This document shows positions 20,955-33,322 of a DNA stretch of 64,000 nt, piece by piece. The position numbers and the translations under genes were made by a program. Position 1 is the stretch's first letter, and each line of letters starts with the position of its first letter. The notes under the pieces are model-generated. The model saw only the letters and a program-made list of their open reading frames with translations, did not search any database and was not told the DNA's origin. This stretch comes from Tribonema minus (Eukaryota > Sar > Xanthophyceae > Tribonematales > Tribonemataceae), in the NCBI GenBank assembly GCA_017506865.1, contig JAFCMP010000112.1, forward strand, positions 558,001-622,000, written 5' to 3'.

Positions 20955-22374
20955 TCAATCGCTCTCCACCACGATGCAGTCGTCGGAGTCGTCGGCGTCA
21001 TCGCCCGCTGCGGCGGCGGCATCGGCGGCGGCAGCAACGTCCGCGCGCGCCAGAAAGCTCGTCAGCAGCTGCCGCACGCACACGCCCCCCTCGTAATCGC
21101 CGGCAAAGCCGCTGACGCGCATCGCCGCGTCTATGAGAGCGCGCGACGGCACCTTGGCGCCGGCCTCTGTCAGCGGCGGCCACACGTCCGCGGCGGCGCC
21201 CACGGCGTCGGAGCAGAAGTCGCCGCAGCTGCCGTTGACCAGCTTGCCGGCGTAGTCCGTGGCCTCGCTGATGGTGGCGCCGATGTAGCGCGTGAAGTCG
21301 ATGGCCAGGCGCCACTGAGCCTCCACGTCGTCGCCCGCGGCTGCGACGAGTATGAGACACGGCAGCGCTCAGCATTTGACGTGGACTGCCGTGATTCCAA
21401 ACGACCTGCTGCAGCAGGTGTGATCTGAGTTTCCGAGGCAGGCATCGTGACAGCGGCGCTGCATCAGCCTGGAAATTCGTGTGCATAGACCTCCGAGATC
21501 AGGACGCTGTGAACGGCACGCGTGATGACCTCTGTGTGGTGCCGTCGCACATGCCGTCGCTGCTCAGCGTTCATTGCGTCAACATTGAGTGGCTGGCTCT
21601 CTCATTGCTGCCAAAGTGGTGGGTTCAACGCATCAATAGTGGCTCTTATTGCTGGCAAGGTGGTGGTCTGCTCGTATTGACCAATGACCGCATCTGCGTT
21701 GAGTGGCAGGGCGTGACGCACTAGGCCATGTGCGCGCATGTGTGATTGCAATCAGGGCAGTCAAGCCTCCTCGTATGCATCCAACTTCTAGTCGCTCTAA
21801 ATGGCTGCAATATGTGGCGCTGTGGGCACCACCCTGAGACACGACATCGCAGCTGTCATGCAAGCTACACAATGCAAGAGGTGACTGCTGCGAAGGCACG
21901 TGCATGTAAATCACAGCCAGCAGTGGGTTGTGCAGTGGCGCTCACACGGCCCAATACCGCATGGACTGTGCCTCATGCCAAGTCCAACGTACACTCAAAC
22001 AACGCGTCCTTCCGGCGCGAGACAGTACAAAATACAATTTCATTGCAGTGCAATCTGTGTCGCCTCAGCTTTTTGACCTTGAACGGGTATCGCAGCGACG
22101 GTCATCACGCACCTGCAATCGCACTTGCAACCTCGGCAATCTCCAGGCTCTGCAGCGCACCGACGGCATCAGCGGTTTTCTCGGATTTCCAATGCGAGCC
22201 ATATTCTATGCTGTCGCATTCCTCGCACATGGCGGCAAACAGGCGCTGGGCTTTCTCTGCAGGCGTCTCCCGGTTCAGCACCTCGTTGGCGAGATCTTGC
22301 TGCAGCTGTTTCAGCTCGGGCAATGAGCTCCCATTGACGAGGGTTGATATCTCGTCAATAAGCCGCTTCACCAT
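20955..22374 (-). CDS. Paralog 2 of an unknown two-exon gene, intact
   Basis: Exon 1 is 22374-22113 and exon 2 is 21340-20955, joined in phase 1 across a 772-bp GT-AG intron, giving 215 residues. The N-terminal half is helical and charged (MVKRLIDEISTLVNG, ELKQLQQDLANEVLN, EKAQRLFAAMCEEC). The C-terminal half contains EAQWRLAIDFTRYIG, ADVWPPLTEAGAKVPSRALI and VCVRQLLTSFL, and the protein ends in an Ala-rich acidic tail (GDDADDSDDCIVVESD). No transmembrane segment or signal peptide is seen. I do not recognise the family. Conservation of frame, exon length and splice sites with paralog 1 argues that it was a real gene at the time of duplication. It is Ala-rich but not simply low-complexity. Confidence 0.6.
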
Positions 22375-22487
22375 GATGTACAAGGTTTTCACGCTCCCCG
22401 CAGAACTAGTGTGCTTGAGGATCGGTCATGTCATCCGGGCGGCGCGCAAAAAAAATTCGAAATTTGAATTATGAACTGAACTTCAAG

Positions 22488-22711
22488 TCCCTCGCGCTAC
22501 AGCGCGCGCTCACACGTGTCGTGATCGACAACTGGAACGCAGTCATTGCCCCTGATGGCGACGTCAGTGCTTACCGCCGCATCGCACTGTTGCAAGTGCC
22601 GCGGCCCTCGCCGGCCAGCGCCGAACCGCCGGCCCCTCCGTAGATTTAGTTATCGCCCGATTATCGTGTGCTCAACCCCCATGCGGTCCAGGACATAATA
22701 TACAACTTCAA
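22488..22711 (+). mobile_element. 5'-truncated retrotransposon relative (last ~50 codons of ORF2 plus 3' UTR)
   Basis: Encodes the ORF2 C-terminus from LALQRALTRVVIDNW to the stop, then a 3' UTR ending ACATAATATACAACTTCAAG, in the opposite orientation to the two full copies. The 3' UTR is diverged from theirs (e.g. ATCGCCCGATTATCG), so it comes from another subfamily member or an older insertion. AACTTCAAG also occurs immediately before the fragment (22479-22487), so it is bracketed by the same word. Confidence 0.9.
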
Positions 22712-23997
22712 GTACCAAGTAAAGTGAACCTAGATGCTCAATGAGGTACTCTGGCCGTGTCATGACACACATGGCAGAATCCAGGGGGGGGGGCACATGG
22801 AGGAGGACGTAGGGGAGGACCCCGAGATGGCATTTGGCGGCGGCGGCGTTTGAGTGGTTGTCGTTGCGACACTTTCAGACTGTCATACGACATGTAGATT
22901 CTTTACAGCTAGATGCCAATCATCTGGGCTTTTTCGCGCCCTGAGCGAGAAGTCATAAAAAGTACAAAGGACCCATAAGACAAAAACGACACCAGGTGCT
23001 GACTACAGGATTTGGTGTTTGTCTGTTGTCAGCTTTGAGAAAGGCACGTCCAAAGCCGCTGTGCTGTAGCTGGGAACATAGCAGGGCACAAAAAGTCCCA
23101 CAGCAGGTTCAACCACAGACCACTGAAAGCATGCTCAGTCTGTCTGTCAACATGACCACACGCAATGCAGTCACACGGCACAATGCAGTCACGCAGTATT
23201 ACATTTTGATCAAAACAGAGCAATACGCGTTCCATGCGCGGCAACGGCCTGAAGGCAGCAGCAGGGATCATGGGCACACACGCAACGGGAAAGAGCATCA
23301 GTTCTGCGCGTGTTTGTGTGACAAGGAGGGAGATGATCGCCGTAGCGTTCATTCATTCACATGCATGTTACTATCCGCTAGCAATGCGCACTGCGGAGGG
23401 CGTGGTGCACGCTACGCCATCCTGATTCCATGACGCATGCAGTACATCTACAGTACGCTGCTGTTGTGCGCAACACAGAGGCCCGGCCGCACGCGCACTG
23501 CCTTTGCAGCGCCCCCCTTCTCTTGTTCAGATGAGGCAATCACCTGTATGAGGTGAGGGCTGACGGCGGCGCGGAATTGCTGGTCTCTTCAGGAGTTCTG
23601 GGAGCAGAAGAAGGAGGGAGCATGTGCCGTGCCTCTTCACCCCGACCACCATGTCGCAGCAATTTCTTCTCCCTTGCTACCCGAGTATTGTCGAACGTTG
23701 TACAGTGGCAGGCGCGCCATTGCTGACGGCGCACGCGCTCTCAAAGCTGCAATTCAGCTTCGAATACCTCCCCCCAAAAATACTGGACCGTGGCCCCCAA
23801 CCGCACTTCCCAACCACCCCCTCTCTGATGGACCACTACAGGCGCTATCGCCGTCCGTCCTGCCGCTCCAGAAGACGTCGCAGGTGCTGAGTGATGCAAC
23901 AGCTGCCCAGCCCCACACCCGCAACGCAGCACTCATGCCGCTGGCGCCCAGTGATAAAAAAAGCAATGAGCGCAGCGCCTCGCCGCCGCGGCAGCAC
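22712..23997. other. Gene-free gap downstream of the BRUTUS-like gene
   Basis: Holds repeat A copy 2 (22800-22967). The part nearest 23997 must include the 3' UTR of the minus-strand BRUTUS-like gene. Open frames around 23540-23890 show no recognisable protein. Confidence 0.4.
22800..22967 (-). repeat. Dispersed repeat A, copy 2 (inverted)
   Basis: Reverse complement of the 42683-42848 copy over about 165 bp, including the GCCGCCGCC / CCTCCCCTACG end. It lies just beyond the truncated retrotransposon at 22488-22711. Confidence 0.85.
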
Positions 23998-26900
23998 CTA
24001 GCTCGCCGCCGGCGCGCCGCCGCTGGCGCTGTCCGGCGACGCGTCGGGGCTCGAGACGACGGCGGGCGCCGCCAGCTGCTCCTCCACGCGCGTGTTGTAG
24101 CTGCTGCACGCGAGGCACTTGTGGTAGCCCGACATGTGGTACGGGACGGTCGTGAAGGCCTCGCAGTCGTGGCAGAGCACCTGCGCAGTGACGTAGAGGG
24201 GGGGGGGGGGGGGGGGGGGGGGGGGTGAGCGCGCGGCTGCAGCGAGGGCTTCGATTGGTGGTGGTTTGGCTACGCCGTGGTGCACATGTCTGTGACGCGC
24301 TGGCGTTATGTAGCGGAACTCATGAGCTGCGTCGTCAGGTGTTGCATCGGCCAGGTGGCTGCCACACCAGGAAGGTCTGCACGTGATGCACTGACACAGC
24401 GAGCTCACTGCATTACTGTGTTACGCTGCGGCAATTACGCTGCGGCAACAAGTGCTTGGAAGCCCGGTCTCCGCCGCCCGTGTATGCGCCGCCAACGCAC
24501 ATGGGGGGGGGGGGAGGGAGCGGATATGCGATCACGCGCTGAGGGCTCTCCAAACGCACCCCCTCTTGATCACGCGCACTTCTGCCGCGGTGGTACACCA
24601 TGAGAACTCACAGGCTGCGCAGCGCGAACAGGCGTCGCACCCTTTCAGCTTGCCGCGGCTGCCGCACCTGACGCACACCGCCGTACCCGAACACACGGGG
24701 TGGGCACAGTGCGCGAGCAGACGCCCTTCTCACCTTGACGCGCCCCGTGTCCATCGCACACACACACCTGCCGCACCAGACGCACACCGTCAAACCCTGA
24801 CGTACGGGAGCCACGCAGTGCTAGCAGGCAGCGCAAGCGGAGAAGCCCCTCTCACCTTGACGCGCCCCCTGTCTACCATATATATGTACACAGAGCTGCT
24901 ACATCTTACACATACCGTCGAACCCAAATGCGGGGCAGACACAGAGCGCGAGCCCTTCTCACCTTGGCGCGGCGCCCCGCGTACTCCGGCGGCATGGGCT
25001 GCGCCGCGACGACAGCATCCAGCTGGCCAAAGTACTCCGTCATGTCCTCCATCGAGCGCAGGCAGATGGGGCAGCGGTACCAGTGCGCCTGCTCCTCCGC
25101 GTGGCGCACGTACTCGCGGTAGCAGTTCAGGTGCAGGAAGTGGCCGCAGCGCAGGCCCTGCAGGGGAGTGCGCGCGAGGGGATGCCAAGGTTAGCGCAGG
25201 GGCATTGCAACTGATGAGCAGCCGGCTCGTGGGGGAAGTTGATGTGACTTTCATGTTGAGGTGCAGGAAGTGGCCGCAGCGCAGGCCCTGCACGAATGCG
25301 CGCGCAAAGCCATGCATGCCAAGGTCAGTGCAGGGGCATGATAACGGCTGATGCGCAGCCGGCTCGTGGGGGGCAGTTGAAGAGGCTCGCGTGCTCGCCA
25401 ACAGGCGTGTGTGCTCTGCTGCAGCACTGTGGCGTATCACGATGGGGATGCGCAAGGGGCGCAGAAGGCAGCACTAGGCATGTGTTGACAAGAACACGAG
25501 GCCGTGGCGCGGCGCGTGGCGCCGTGTCAGTCACATGTTTTGCTCAGAAGTACGTGCACGCATCTGTGATCCCCCCCCCCCCCCCGACTCTCACCCTGCA
25601 AAGAGCACATGTTTTTGAATCTCTGCATATACATGCGTCGCGCAGAGCAGAGGCACAAACTAGCAGCGCACGCCACTGACCTTGACCTGCTGCGTCGACT
25701 CGAACATGCCCGTGGAGCAGATGGGGCAGTTGCTCTCGAGCGAGTGCGTGACGCAGCGGTGCGTGTCGGCGCTCTCGACCGTGACGCACGCGTTGCACTT
25801 CATGCAGTGGCAGTAGTCGACGCCGAGGCCCTTGCCGAGGCGGCACACGTTGCAGTACGGGCAGTGGTAGATGTCCTTGGACGCGTCGTCGTCGTGGAGG
25901 TGGCAGATGGCGCAGTAGTAGCGCGACAGCGCTCGCCGCGCGGGCGCCGCTGCTGCCGCTGCCGCTGCTGCTGCTGCCGTGGCCAATGCGCTGCTGCAGT
26001 TTCCAGGACAGAGCGAGGGATGTGCAACACTGCGTCAGGGCTGCAGCATCAGAGCAGTGTGACAGCGGTGGCGCCGCGCTGAAACGTAGATGGCGCCGGG
26101 GGCACGAAATGCAGCCATGGCGGCGCAGTTGAAGTGTGGGGGTTCCGCCGCGCAGTGCCAGCGTGCAGGTTGCGCACGCTGTGCTCCGTCCCCCACAGCC
26201 GCAGCACTCAGCGGGCTCGCTGGACGCACAAGTTCGTGCAAAAAAGCTGCAAGCGCACCCCATACCTGGGCGTTCCCACAGCAGTGTCGGCCGCGCCGCA
26301 GGGGCATGCTGCCACCGCCGCAGCTGCGCCCTCCAGCGCGCCTGGCGCTGCTGCACTGGCAGTGGAGCTGTTGCTGGGGCAGGCGGCGTGCGCGCACGCG
26401 CCGGAAATGGGCTGCAGCGCTCCGCAGACCATGCACAGCATTTCCACGACGCGGTAGCGGTCCATGGTGTGATCCATCACCTGCATGCAGCGGCAGGGAA
26501 AGCGCATCAGTGAGCGGCGCCGTAAAGCACCTCATGCGGCCGGTCTGCGCCTCAAGCACGATCAAGTGGCTCAAGCACGACCGAGTGGCACCATGGAGCG
26601 AGTCATACGGTAGTTGGTTAGCGGGTCACGTGGTCGAGGAGCTTTGTAACCCTAACCCTAACCCTAACCCTAAGGCACTGCGCCGCGTACTTCCACACCT
26701 CCTACGCTCATCAAAACAGCAAAGGCATCACAGCTTCATGTACGACACCACGGAGGCGGGCCACTGCCAGTCCTGCCTGCGGCGAGCAACACGCGCAGAA
26801 ACTGACATCCCTCGCATGGCAACCGTCACTGCGCTGGGCACTGCCGCAGCGACGGCGGCGCGCACCTGATCATGGCAGAGGCGGCAGGTGAAGAGGCGGC

Positions 26901-27329
26901 CGCAGCACGGCGCGCGCAGCTTGGTGCGCCGCTGGTAGTGCGGGCAGCCCAGCATGCCCCTGGCGCCCTCCGCTGGCGCCTGCAGCACGGCGAGATGCAC
27001 AGACGCGGCGGTCACAACGTGCTCGCTCGCGCTCGTTTGCTGAGCGCCATGATGCAAATGGGAAGCTCGGGCTGCACGTGTGGCGGCAACAGCGAGCTGG
27101 ATGGCTGCTGAAAGAGAGCTTGGTGTGTGCCTGCAACGCTAGATGTTCATGTCCAAAGACGGTGTGGCAGCTACAGCGGCAGCGCCATGCTGTGGTCCTG
27201 CCTGCGGCGCAGTCATTACCCATGCAGGGGTGCTGCACACAAGACGCACAACATGTCGCAGAGCGGACAGCAGCGTGCTGCCCACCAAAGAGTCCGCACT
27301 CAGACTGAGCTCAAGCGCCGCTAGAGGCA

Positions 27330-27360
<31 letters not shown>

Positions 27361-30300
27361 TGGAAGCAGCACCAGCAGCAGCGCTCATCACCTGTCGCCA
27401 CGTCGCCTCCAGCTCCGCGCGCGGAAACAGCGGCGCTGCGCCGACCGCCAGCACCACCTCCTCCTCCTCATCGTCCCCCTCCCTGGCCGGCGCCGTCTTG
27501 TAATAGTGCCGCGGCGGCGCGAGGTTCAGCCCCCCCGGGCGGCACCGCACCACCCCCCTGCCCTGCCCGCCCGCGGCGCCTGCGGGGAGCGTCAGCGGCG
27601 CCGCCGCCGCCGCTGCTGCCGGCGCAGCGGGAGCGGCGGCGGCGGCTGCGCACGCTGCTGGGCACAGCGCCGAGCTCAAGCGCCGCTCCGCACATGTCGC
27701 CGCGCTGCAGCAGCTCGCGCACGCCTCTGACGCCGCAGCGCCGTCGCTGCTGCTGCTGGGGCCAGGACCGGTGTCCTCTGAGTCCGTGCGCGCGCGCTTG
27801 ATGCTGCGCGGCGGATACACGGCAGCCAGCGCTCAGTACGTGAGGTGCCGGCGGCTGCAGCAGGCGCTCACTGCGTCGCGCGCGCTGCTGAATGCGTGTG
27901 CATCCGCAACTTGTCATGGTGCGCAATTTGTCCGAGCCATAGAACAAGCACAGCACTACTGAGGAACGCTGGGCACGTTGGCCATGCTTAGCTGATGGCA
28001 CATGGGCATCATTGCCAGAAGCGTGTGCGCTGCACAGCTCAGTGGCGCGCGTTCGATAAACAGAGTGCGAGCACCAAGAGCGAATAAAGCCTGCAACTCG
28101 CAAACTGTACATGGGGAGTCCTTGATCATGGCGCCAAATTCCTGACTGCTGCGACACGAGATGGACGACGTGAGAGCGGTCTCGCGCGTCTCGCCGCCCA
28201 AACTGCGCAAAGCATGCCTGCAACACGCCTTGATCTTGCGAGGCGCTCACGCATGTTGACGACACACGCACACAACCCACCAACACATGCCGGCGGCACA
28301 ACTGCCACCGCTCATGACCGCGCTTCCCTTACCGCGCAACCCGCCGTTTGCAAAGCAGTAGGGTGACGATATACGACGCACACACACACTCACACCCCAC
28401 AGTAACACATGCGGCATTCCGCAAATCGCAGACCCGGCTCGCCGCGCACCTGCGGTACATGTCACTGCGCAGCGCCTGCATCAGCGCGCTCTTGCGGCTC
28501 GTGGGCAGGTTCGGCACCTGCCCGAGGCGACGCACCGCCGCCTGGAACTCCGCCTCCGTCAGCGGCACCGCGCCGCGCGGGCAGCGCCCCGCCAGCTCGC
28601 ACACCACGCAGCCGCCGCCGCTGCTGCCGCCGCCGCAGCCACCCTCCTCCAGAGACCCCAGCACCACCCCCGTGAATTCGCGCGCCAGCGAGCACCTGCT
28701 GGCGAGGTCCTCAGTGCCTGCGGCGCTGCCGGCGCCGCTGCTGCCGCTGCCGTCGTGCGGCGGGTCCACCGTGGAGGCGGAGCGCTTCCGCTGGAGGCCG
28801 CCCTGTCGTGGTGGAAAAGCGCAAGAGGAGAGCGGCGGCAGGGGGTGCGTATGTGACGCTGATGAGTGTCGCTCTGAGCTAGTTGACATTGCGCAGTATC
28901 ATGGGTTCCCGCCCTGGCCTAGTTGACGTACGTTGTTGCGCGGTGTCATGCTGGCTGCGACAACAAGCACATCTCCGGACGAGTGCTGCGTCTATGAGGC
29001 ATGGGGAGGAACAGTGCACAACGTAGTTGACAGGGACTTGCAGTAGCATGCATGCTGCTTGCATCAGATCCATTCTGTGACCGATGTGCTTCTGTCAATG
29101 TGACTGATGCGCACATCAGCGCAGGTCTGGCTGTCGTGAGCAACGAGGTCACGAAGCACGTCAGCGGAGTGTCACATGCTTGAAGTGCGCTTAGTCTACT
29201 GCTTTTCTGCGTCAATTTGAGGGGTACTTGAAGCATGCTTCAACCATATTGCGGGTGCAGTTGGGCGTACCTGAGGCAACCCATCCCAGCTGAATCCTCC
29301 ACTGGCCAACCACTTCTCAAAGTAGGTGTCTTTCACCGCCTGTTGAAAGCAAGCACATGGAGAGATAGCAAACAGGCATTGAGCACATATATATATGGGA
29401 ATAAGTTGCTCTCCTGAATGTGACTCTCAAGTGTGTCGCTGCCGCCCCCATCATCTGCTTGCAGCATGTGCTTTACTGCGCACATGACCATGTCCGCCGC
29501 TTCTGAAGCAAACAGTGCGGAATGTACACGTCGAGCCGTGAGACAGCATTGGGGCAGCACCATGAGCAATCAAACTAGTAAATGACGCAACATTTATGAA
29601 GCCTACAGCTTCCATGACGCCATTGAGCTGCAAGCTCCAACACGGGCCTCTGCAGCGCACCAGCAGCTGCACAAAAGAGGCGGCGCTCTACCATATGCCC
29701 CTGCCGTGTGAATGAACTTCTCACTTATTTTATCGCTGTGAAAACCCCCAGCCGAGTGGGCAGTCACTGTCGTCAGTATCAACAAGTACAATTGTGCGCT
29801 TCCCGCATTACTGCGGCAGCGCTCCACACACCTGGCGCATGTAGCCCATCATGCTGCCCACATCGCCGGGCGGTAGATTCTTGATCATCATGGTCAGTAT
29901 TTTCTGCATGAGCTCGCTTGGTCGCTGCGATAATAGTGCGCACAAGCAGCAGCAGGCGCAGACACTCAGTGGCGTTGTCAGGCGACAGCGTGCTGATGAG
30001 GTGCTGTACAAGCACGTTGAGAGCGCAGCCAGCAGAAGCTTGGACAACAGGGCGGTTCCAGTGAGCAGAATAAAGTGTGCACTCTCGACACTTGAACTAC
30101 TGCAGCAGCTCCTGCACCGTGCACACGCATGTGTAACACACGAAGCATGTGCCGTGTGCGACAGCAGCCGTGTGCTGACCTTATTCTACATCATCCAGAG
30201 CTGACACGGCAACGCACTTGCAGACGGTGTGAGCATGCCTGGTGTGCGCCAGGGCTCACCTTCCCCATGATCTTTCCCACCAGCGCCTCCATCTCCGTCG

Positions 30301-33300
30301 GCGAGAAGAACCGCTTGATGAGCGGCAGCGCTGACGTCTCCTCCTGCGGTGCCGTTCAGACACGGGGAAAGGCCAAGAAGGCGACAGTTATAACTAGCAG
30401 TTACAGCGCCTGAGCACCTATGACATGCCCACCTCACGATGCCACGGTATACTCTCCCACCAATGGGCAACACGGCAGTATCGTGTGCAACTAGGGGAGT
30501 GAAGTCGTTGCACGTGCATTACTGGCCGCTCTCGGTCAACTCTGCGTTGACATGTCGGACGGCTCGCACGCTCAGCCACTCTCCCAAACCAAGAATATGA
30601 TCGCATCAAAGACCAGCCACCTACCGTCCACAACAATGCACACGCCGTGCACGCGCACCGCTCGCACAGATCATCCGCGCACCGCAGCGCAGCTCGACCA
30701 CGACGCGCAGCCCCGATTCCGCAGCGCAGCGAAGCGCCCAGACAACAACGCTGCGAGCGCTGTTTCTCAGCAGCGCAGCCCATCAGCTGCAACGCGACGC
30801 GGCGGCCTTTCCCACCTTGTCGAGGTGCGCCAGCAGGTGCGTGCACGTCTCGCGCGTCTTGAGCTCCAGCTGGTTAGTAAAACGCCGAGACATCACTGAT
30901 GCTGAGCGCTGATTCAGCGCAGTTGAGCGCTGCGACACGACGGAACACCTCACCTTGTCGAGGTGCGCCAGCAGGTGCGTGCACGTCTCGCGCGTCTTGA
31001 GCTCCAGCTGGGTCAGCAGCTCGTAGCGCCGCTGCGGGCTCCTGCGCGCCGCGCGCAGCCCCGTCAGCAGCTCCTCCATGCCCTGTGCCGCCGCGGCGCG
31101 CGCGACAATTCATTCAGTCAGTAATTCATGGATTCAGGATGTCTGATGTCTGAGGTAATGTGAGTTCGGCACAACGTGCGCCTCACCACGGGCCCTATTG
31201 GGCAAAATGAAGGTGTCAGCAGCGCCCCCGTGCGCCGTGCGCGCAGACTGCACACCGTGCTCGCTATCGCAGTGCGTGTAGTAGATGAAACAGCGCTTTC
31301 GTGTTCCTGTACTGATCCAGCTGCAGCGGCAACGTGGCCCACAGTCAGCACACATCAAGCTTGCGCGGTTTTATGCACGGGCTGTCAGCATATAGCAGCG
31401 CTGCACCATACACACTGGCGCATCTGCGAGCTTCACAGTTTGCTGATCAAACTTCAACTTCAATTTAACAGAGACCGGGCTCGCAACGCTCACAGCACTA
31501 CATAGTGGCTGTTTTGTCATACACCACTCATGAGTGCGATGCATGGCATGCATACCGATATAGTCTTCAGCAGTCCGAATATACTGACACAGCGATGCTA
31601 CCGCAGCAGCCATGCTGATGTTTAACAACAATCAGTGTGTCAGAGTAGCCAAGAAAGCTGTGCACAGGGTGCGTCTTGGCAATGGCCAGATGAGGTTCGT
31701 TACAACCTTTCACGACACTACGAACTAGGCGACTATTGGGCTTCATGCTTGCATGAGTATGTGATGCATCATATCTCTACAGCCACCCATCACATACTTC
31801 AAGTATGAAGTACTGCATCTGCAAGCCATCCATCGGCAGACTCGCGCATGCAGCGCCCACGTATGCCCAGGTTTGGCACCCCACTGTGCATCTGTCCACA
31901 AATAGCACATCTCTTCATCTCTCAGATCCGGATTGGTCAGTGGTCCATGCTCTTTTTGTGCGCCGCGCAACCCACTGCCTCCATGTTCAAATTACTTAGA
32001 CAGATGCACCACACAGCGCAATGCAAATGCAACGTATGCAGATGAGCACTGACCTGGAACAGCGCGTGCTCCTGGGAATGCTCCTCAGTGTACTCATGCT
32101 CATTCACCACCACGCCAAAATCTGCTCCCGAGTGCGCCTCCCCCTCCCCCCCCCCTCTGCTTGTTTTTTCCCGCAGCGCTGGCCAGATAATCTCGTCCTC
32201 CGCCGTGGAATGCGACTGAAAAACCGCCCAGAGCAGCTGAAACTGACTCATAACCTATCAGCCAAAATCACAGTGAGGTGCAGCAGCGTGGCTGTGAGGA
32301 GTGTGCTGATGCGCGATATTATAGCGCTGAGCTGCTTGCATCCATTTGCAGCAAAGCGTATCGTGCGAGCGGTTGATATGTGTGTACGCCCACTGTTATC
32401 ACTTGCAGAGGCCTATCAGAGGGCCGCAGACTGCAGAGTCCCTACATCATGACGGATCAACGTGCAGTGGTTTTTGTGGCACGCCTGGCTTGTCATTGAG
32501 TGACATGCTCAGCAGAAACGGCGCTCTCTTGTTGCGCATGGTGATTCCTGATCTGCCAGCTTACTCCATGTCTGGTGTGCAGGCTTACACCACGTTCAGT
32601 GAAGCGCCCTCTGCGCCAGTGCGTCACAAGAGTGTGTCCAAACACATGAATGTGCAATTCAGGGCAAAGTGAGGTACCCGCGTCACCCAGCCTGAGGTTG
32701 TGTCAGTGCATGAATCCACAAAAACTATGGCGCAGCAAACAGTGCTACAGACGAAGCAGCCTTTGTCTCTGGCAGTCAGCGCACTGGTCCTGGCCACCGC
32801 ATCTGACCTTCTTCTAGACTGCACGCTACCAAGAGCAGTGAAAGTCTTGTCAGAAAAAGCGACACACACAGTGCTCGGCAGTACACACCTGAACTTCTTT
32901 TGCCAGATGCTCAGCGCTCAACGTCTCGCCGCCGCTGTGCGCCATCTCCGCCGCCTGCAGAAAGAGGTTGCAAACAGGGCTGCTTGCTCTCAGCGCATGA
33001 CGCCCTTGACATGTCATCAAGGCACTCACGCGATGAATGATCATGCGAATCGGTGGCCGCATATTTTGCAGTACAAGAACGCAATGTAAGGAATTGACAT
33101 TATGATCATGTGGTTGCATGTAGCCAGCAACAGAAGCGAGCACTCCGCACAGCTCATGCAGACACTGCACTGCAAAAGCCTGCCATCCTCGCAATTAAAG
33201 CGCACCTGCGTTCGTAGCTGCCCCACATTGGCGCGCAGTGATCTCAGCTCACCCCTGAGAAACACCACGAAATGAGATATTGCTGCTGTCATGAGAGTCA

Positions 33301-33322
33301 GCGCACTGATTAAATCTGACAT
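23998..33322 (-). CDS. BTS: BRUTUS-like hemerythrin/CHY/RING E3 ubiquitin ligase, 14 exons
   Basis: Exons: 33322-33206, 32954-32889, 32242-32054, 31082-30954, 30343-30260, 29924-29832, 29339-29271, 28802-28450, 27803-27392, 26979-26866, 26480-26266, 25990-25681, 25157-24963, 24180-23998. Phases agree throughout; about 842 residues. The hemerythrin domain (~1-200) has ligand-like His17, HSTAE (72-76), HEYTEEH (110-116) and HLDKEE (164-169). After a disordered linker come the CHY finger (GCPHYQRR...CCGRLFTCRLCHD; MLCMVC), CTCHY finger (YYCAIC...IYHCPYCNVCRLGKGLGVDY), RING-H2 (NCPIC ... RCGHFLH ... RCPIC) and C-terminal zinc ribbon (LCHDC ... YHKCLAC). In plants this family binds iron through hemerythrin domains and targets iron-response transcription factors. 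Plant members carry several hemerythrin domains; this model has one, so an upstream exon may be missing. The start ATG at 33322 is the first in frame. Confidence 0.9.
24650..24965 (-). repeat. Repeated donor edge of the RING exon (three units)
   Basis: The CTCACCTTGRCGCG block, read on the minus strand as exon end plus AAG/GTGAG donor, occurs at about 24733, 24853 and 24958. Only the last is the donor of the RING exon (24963/24962); the other two lie downstream in the intron as decoys, 105-120 bp apart. Confidence 0.8.
25131..25385 (-). repeat. Tandem duplication at the acceptor edge of the RING exon
   Basis: Two ~130-bp units share GTGCAGGAAGTGGCCGCAGC and the downstream GCAGCCGGCTCGTGGGGG block. 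The inner one (acceptor at 25157/25158) leads into GLRCGHFLHLN and the rest of the RING; the outer one (near 25287) encodes the same first residues and then goes out of frame. Confidence 0.88.
30816..31012 (-). repeat. Tandem duplication at the donor edge of a hemerythrin exon
   Basis: The exon end encoding LELKTRETCTHLLAHLDK with its AAG/GT donor (30954) is repeated 138 bp downstream (donor near 30816). The frame stays open between them, so use of the second donor would insert 46 residues including a duplicate of the fourth hemerythrin helix. Confidence 0.88.

Noticed and set aside
22085-22130. Similarity between the end of exon 1 of the unknown gene and the end of DENN exon 6 (CTGGAGATTGCCGAGG shared, both followed by a GCAG/GTGCG donor)
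   Set aside because: A 16-base match ending at a common splice context could be chance; nothing else is shared between the genes.
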